The notes under the pieces are model-generated. The model saw nothing but the letters and a program-made list of their open reading frames with translations. It did not search any database and was not told where the DNA came from. Of a stretch of 64,000 nt of DNA, positions 59,321 to 64,000 are shown piece after piece (position 1 is the first letter of the stretch; each line of letters starts with the position of its first letter). The translations under genes and the position numbers were made by a program. Origin of the DNA: Eonycteris spelaea (lineage: Eukaryota > Chordata > Mammalia > Chiroptera > Pteropodidae); NCBI GenBank assembly GCA_003508835.1, contig PUFA01000022.1:8680001-8744000 (forward strand), written 5' to 3'.

Positions 59321-59848
59321 CTCGCTGGGCCCCTGCCGCTCACCATGGAAGTCATTTGACATTACTTCTCATAGGTCCAGGCTCGCTTTATACACTAGGA
59401 CCCCCACATCCCCTAGGCAAGGTGATTTGGAGAAAGTAAGTGTTTGGGGTGGAAACTGACCTTGGGAGTCCCAGGCTGACGTTACGCTCCGATCCTAGTA
59501 ACTGGCCGTGACCCGCCTCCCACAGCCAGGTGTCCGCATCCTCCCTACCTCATCCTCAGTCTCCTCCAAGCCAGGGCCCTGCCCTTTTTCCGTCATGCAG
59601 TCGGGCTCTGACAGCCTCCCTGACAATGACACGCGCCCTCCTGCGTCTGAGCTCCTCGCCCCTGGGCTCCACCTCCCTACGAGGACGCCACCTGCCCTCC
59701 CTTGCAGGTCAGCCTCGGTGCCGCCACCACACTTTTCAGAGACCACACGTAACTGCAGGGCGGGGTGCTCCTGCCCCCACAGGCAGAGTCGGTCTCTGGG
59801 GGCCTGCCTGGCACAAGGCATGGATCGCTCCTGGGGTGCTGACCCAGG

Positions 59849-60215
59849 GTTACCCCAACAAGGCACCACAGACCACTCAGCTTTAACCACAGACACTTAT
59901 TGTCTCCCAGCTTGGAGGCCAAGATCAAGGTGTCGGCAGTGTGGGCTCCTTCTGAGGGTGGTGAGAGGAGGCTGAGTTCCAGGCCTCTCCCCTTAGTTTA
60001 CAGATGGCTGTCTTCATGTCACCTTCCCTCTGCGTGTGTCTCTTGTGCCCAAATTTCCTCCTTTTATAAGGACACCTGTCATATTCGATTAGGGCCCATG
60101 TGAACGCCCTCATTTCAACTTAATCACCTCTATAAAGACCCTCTCTCTAGATGCGGTCACATTCTGAGTTACTGGGGGTCAGGACCTCAATATATGAAGG
60201 ACATAGGGGGGCACA
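59849..60215 (-). mobile_element. MLT1-type MaLR LTR, antisense
   Basis: 'caaggcaccacagaccactcagctttaaccacagacacttattgtctcccagcttggaggccaagatcaaggtgtcggcag', 'ttctgagggtggtgagagg', 'ccctctgcgtgtgtctcttgtgcccaaatttcctccttttataaggacacctgtcatattcgattagggccc', 'ctttatttcaacttaatcacctctataaagaccctc'-like bases and 'acattctgagttactgggggtcaggacctcaatatatgaa' is an almost complete antisense MLT1 solo LTR. It is less diverged than the copy at 42925. Confidence 0.85.
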
Positions 60216-60990
60216 ATGTCGCCGAGACAGATGCCACCCCTCCGGTTTGGTTCGCCCGCACTGTCTACTTAGGTCTGAGCTTAAGAGTCTAAAAGCAGCA
60301 ATTTTCAACCCAACCTCACCCCTCTATTGAGGCGATCCCAGCTTACATCTACGTGCTGTCCACTGCTAAGCCTCAGATCTCAGTGTCTTGTAGCCTGGTG
60401 AGGCCAGATTGTCAAGAGCCTATTTTTACCTGCAAGAGTGCATAACCTCCTGGAGTAAAATGACCTAAAAAAGGAGTGGCAGACAAGTGGCCGGTGGGCA
60501 GGAGCACGGTGTCTGTCATGTGGATATTTCTTCCAACCCTTACGAATTCGTATTCTTTGGGAGGAAAAACACAGACTTCAGATGAAAACTGAAGAAGCTA
60601 TTTTTCATTTTTAAATGTTTTTGGTTTTCGGAGCATAAGCAATGCTGCTTGCTAGCTGGTTAATGGAGAACAACATTACCCTTATTTCCCTGCCGAAAAA
60701 GCGCATAGCCGGGCACACGCACGGCTCAGAGCACACAGAAAAGCTCTGATGACAAAGCGCTCTGCTGCCTCGACTAGGTGTGACATGAGCAGCAGCTCCA
60801 GCGGGTACGGGAGCAGGTACTGCAGGCGGGTGCCCGGTCGATGCTGAGGGGTGGGCCAGCGCCCGCCTCATAAGGCGCATCGTGGAAACCTTCAGAAGTT
60901 ACTGGGAGAGGTGGGGGGTGACTTTGCAAGGAGCTGGAGTACATATCACAGCAAGTAAGAGCAAGAGTTAATGAAATGCAAACTGCCTCA
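60216..60990. other. No gene seen
   Basis: Mixed composition with no named repeat. A minus-strand frame at 60611-60880 lacks any motif. Confidence 0.45.
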
Positions 60991-61440
60991 AAAAAAAGGT
61001 GATGTTTTTACGCCCGACCGGATACCTAGAGCTAAAGTCACAGGAAAACCGAGATTTTTGGAAAGAGGAGCTCCTGATTGATTGCCATGCAATTTCAATC
61101 TGGCTTCAGCTAAATGAGAAAGGTAATAATTTAATGTCAGCATCTGGTACATTTCTTCCACAACACCTTGTTAAAGAGATGCCTACTCCTGTCTCTTTGA
61201 ATACTCGTGGGTGGTCGTCTTCATCTGGGCAATGGAATTGGGTGTTAGGAGAGCCCAGCAAAGAGATGCATCATTTCATCCACTTCCATTATTGTGACTT
61301 CACTGAAGTTGGTTGGCTTCATCTGGAAAAACAAAATTCCCAGAAGAGGGGCAGGCACATGGGCATCATCGAGACGCTTCCAACAAACCAATGGCCACCA
61401 AGGTCAGCTGCGTGACATCCTATAGTCTCACTGAGCCCTG
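60990..61440. promoter_or_regulatory. Candidate conserved non-coding element or unidentified frame
   Basis: Repeat-free block with balanced composition. The plus frame 60999-61415 (138 residues) is not simply GC-driven, unlike most others nearby, but shows no domain, signal peptide or membrane segment I recognise. The DNA includes 'ttgattgccatgcaatttcaatctggc', 'gaaaggtaataatttaatgtcagc' and 'gatgcatcatttcatccacttcc', which look like constrained regulatory sequence. I favour non-coding. Confidence 0.25.
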
Positions 61441-63470
61441 TTGTCTCCGAATCGTGGTTTGTAGTTAAAGCCTGTGTTGCTGGCGATGGCTCTACCATCC
61501 AAGGTGGAGGGATTATGATAACCTTATTTTCCTTGCCATAAAGTACAGGCAAAAACCAAGTAGTGAAGGGCAGCAAAGGGCAGAAGTCCTGAGGCTAAAT
61601 TACAGGTTTTCGTGCCCGTGAAATACTATTGGCCTAGTCAAATTCCGGCTGTGCTTCTGCATCCCGTCTGCCTGACTTCTCGGCGGCTTCCGTGGGACAC
61701 CACGCTCCACGCTTGGCTGCCTCGCGAAGTGTTGCTGTTTAATGGTCGATGCCGTCTGCCCAGCTGCGGCAACGATTCCCCACAGAGGTTCTACATCGTT
61801 TAATTTTTCAAAACTTTGCTCAATTCTTCAGTTTAACAGAAGTCATACACAGAGACGGAACGTTTCTCAAGGCTGTTTTTAACATATCCATGACGAATGT
61901 GGACCGCCCATCCCCCAAGTTCAACCCCCCGAGAGCTTCACTCTTGTACAACACCTGACCTAGGACCTGAACACAGCAGCATCCACCAAATACCACTTCC
62001 TTTCCTGTTCAAGGTGGCCACAGTGTGGGCTTGCGTTCAGCCATGGCAAATGTTTAAGTAAAGCCCTTAACTGTGTCGGAGACGTTTGGTTTTCTGACCA
62101 AATTTCAGATCGAGGAGGAGATCCTTTCTGCTTTGCTACTGTCTCCATAAAGCGCCCAACAGAATTCCCTCTCTCTCGGCCCCTTAGCTGGGCTTGTCAG
62201 TCGGGTGGCCACAGGTCAGTTACATAGAGGTCAGAAAGCCGGCGGTACTTCATGGCGAGAAGGGACAGACACGTCAGCGCCCCAGGTCCGAAGCCTGAGC
62301 AGTTTTGAGGCAGCCCCTGAAGCGGAGGATCAGGGCAGACTACAGTCCCGGGAGGAAGACGCCTGTTCACCCGCTCGTGCACTCTGACCCTGAGTAGACA
62401 AGGTGGGGGCAGCCTGTCCTCTGCCTGGCGGGGCCACAGACCCCCTGTCCTTCAGCTTCTGCTGGAATTCTGCCAGCAGGGAGCCCTGCTAGAAGACCGA
62501 GGGGGAGAGGAGAGTAATGAAAAGGTATTCCGTCCCTCGGCCTCTCCCAGCCGGCTGCAGACCTCCACCGAAGGCTGCAGCTTCTGTGGGGCGGCCCGCC
62601 CTACAGAGCTCTCTCTCTTTTCCTGGGCGCCAGGAGCAGCACCTGCCCCGGTCTCTTGGGACTTAGGGACGGTCACTGCCATCTGGCTCTGCACCAGCAA
62701 TTTAAGTTTCCCTGTACCCTGCCCACATCTTTGTAATGTGCCTCTTTATGAAATCATCTGCAACTCATCCTTTTAAAATAACAGAAGTGTCACATTGATT
62801 CGAAATCTCACGTCGTGCACGTCGGCACAGTAAAAACTCCTTAACCACATTCGTCACATGACGTGACGGTCACCACACATTTCTTGGGACACCAGAGTCC
62901 GAGTCCACCATGCTGCAGAAGTGCGCTAGGCTCCCGGGGCGCAGCGAGTCGGCGCGCGACCCCAGCCCTCCGCGTCGGAGACGAAGTCCTTGGCTTGCCC
63001 ATCATCCGACCTCCGTGCCACGATGGAGCTCAGGCCTTGGTCGCGGGAGCCGACCGCGTGGCAGCTGCCCCATCCGTGCCAGGGCAGTCTGCAAAGCACA
63101 GGTGTGATTGTACACAGCCGATACGAGGCTCCTCGCCCACCCCCGAGCCTGCCATGTGGCCCTGGCCTGACCTTTCTACCCTGCGCTCCCATTGCCCCTG
63201 CCCGCGATGTGCCTCCCACCTGCCAGACGCCCGCACACCTCTGCGATCCACACATACTGTCCTGGCCGCTCGGAAGGCGGTCTCCCATTATCTTCCTGGA
63301 AAATTCCTGACTCGAGTCAGTCTCCAGAGCCTTCCGGGGACCAGGAGGCAGAATCGAATTCTTCCTCCCGTAGGGTCCTATCGCAGCCCACACACGCACA
63401 CCTTGCTCATGTCACTGCAGCAAAGCTGGCTCACTCACTGTCTCCTCTACCAGGCTCAGGTTGCAGGCGG
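61441..63470. other. No gene seen; 262-residue frame rejected
   Basis: The plus frame 62863-63651 is the longest in the window, but several other frames on both strands are open over the same bases. Its product is Pro/Arg/Ser/Cys-rich without domains and its end runs through T- and A-runs. The part 62930-63070 is CpG-dense ('gcggcgcgcgacccc'-like words) and might be a small unmethylated region. Confidence 0.4.
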
Positions 63471-63655
63471 GGGCCCTGTCGTCTTAATCATGAAGCAAAA
63501 TGCAACTGTAAAAGCTGCCAACAGCTATTCCTGCATTCTAGGTGATGCAACAGATGACTGTTTAGGGGGGAAAAAAATTTTTTTTATTGAAGAAAACACT
63601 GTGGTGTGCTTTTTTAATTTGAAAAAAAAAAATATGCCCAAAGCCTATTAAGAAT
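63470..63655. promoter_or_regulatory. Candidate conserved non-coding element
   Basis: AT-rich island in GC-rich surroundings: 'cttaatcatgaagcaaaatgcaactgtaaaagctgcc', 'gcattctaggtgatgcaacagatgactg', followed by T- and A-runs. Constraint is guessed from appearance. Confidence 0.25.
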
Positions 63656-63700
63656 AGAGAGACTGAGACAATGAAAAACCAGTGTTAAAATCAAGCGCTT

Positions 63701-63720
63701 GGGGGCCGGGGGCGGGGGGG
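63701..63720 (+). repeat. G-quadruplex-prone G-rich run
   Basis: G runs of five, five and seven are separated by CC and C. The seven-base run can supply two tracts, so a four-tract quadruplex is possible. Confidence 0.6.
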
Positions 63721-64000
63721 CCCTGAGGAGATGTTATCCGTCTGCTAAGGAAGTCTCCCTGCTCCTCTGGAGTGAGAGGCTGAGGAGACGGGAAGGCCCG
63801 CGGACGGCGGGAGCGGACCCACCAGCAAGACTGCTGCTGGCTCGGGCTGCGGGAGACGCTTCTGCATGCAGCAATGGAAGCCAACATCTCGCTCCTGGTT
63901 TCCTTTTCTCCGTTCTAACGCTCTCGTGGTGACTCCTACGGCACCACTGTGATCTGTTCACCTCTGTCCCTAAGAGCGAGCAGCCTTGGGCAGTGCAGGG
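63721..64000. other. No gene seen; GC-rich edge
   Basis: CpG-rich stretch 'cccgcggacggcgggagcgg' at 63798-63817, with open frames on both strands. It could border a CpG island beyond the window, but this cannot be judged from here. Confidence 0.35.

Noticed and set aside
62863..63651. 262-residue plus-strand frame, the longest in the window
   Set aside because: Other frames on both strands are open over the same CpG-rich bases, the product is low-complexity without domains, and its last part is read through T- and A-runs.

Overview
This window looks like ordinary nuclear DNA of a placental mammal and contains no protein-coding gene that I can recognise. Every open reading frame is short or lies in low-complexity, GC-rich or repeat sequence, and none shows a domain, a conserved exon with splice sites, or a codon pattern that holds up. 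No bacterial, phage or plasmid signal is present. What can be annotated is a layered record of retroposons and DNA transposons, simple repeats, and single-copy blocks that resemble conserved non-coding (enhancer-like) DNA. All family names come from consensus sequences remembered by eye. Repeat edges are approximate unless stated.

Lineage. Ancient mammal-wide repeats (L2, MIR, L3/CR1-like, MER5A, MER20, Tigger and MaLR LTRs of MLT1/MST type) show a mammal. An L1 3' end at about 34855-35095 resembles the L1 subfamilies of laurasiatherian mammals. I saw none of the young tRNA-derived SINEs that crowd the genomes of carnivores (CAN), ruminants (BOV-tA/ART2), pigs (PRE-1), horses (ERE) or vesper bats (VES), no Alu or B1, and no young full-length L1. 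Instead there are two 5S rRNA-derived retroposons with A-rich tails that share non-canonical bases. 5S-derived SINEs plus a lack of young L1 are known for fruit bats (Pteropodidae), so a fruit bat is my best guess, as an inference only.

Layout. 1-2.2 kb: two antisense L1 fragments, an MLT1-like LTR and the first 5S retroposon, with a probable target-site duplication. 2.2-5.3 kb: AT-rich then mixed unique sequence. 5.3-9.6 kb: a Tigger1-type MITE, an antisense L2 split by an MLT1 LTR, and a palindromic Tigger-like MITE. 9.6-20 kb: mostly unassigned, with TG/CA tracts, L2 tails, hAT-Charlie pieces and L1 pieces. 20.4-24.3 kb: MER5A, an MST-like LTR and a decayed L1 covering ORF1 to the start of ORF2. 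24.3-31 kb: MIR, L2 and L3 pieces. 31-36 kb: MER20, MIR, a long antisense L3/CR1-like block, an L1 3' end and an antisense L2. 36-47.3 kb: L2, MIR, an antisense MLT1 LTR and an L1 3' end broken by an unclassified insertion. 47-54 kb: mostly single-copy sequence with enhancer-like blocks and the second 5S retroposon. 54-64 kb: distinctly richer in GC and CpG, with an MST LTR, an MLT1 LTR and further single-copy blocks.

No genes work together here. The region is best read as intergenic or intronic, and the functional candidates are the conserved-looking non-coding blocks listed in the features.
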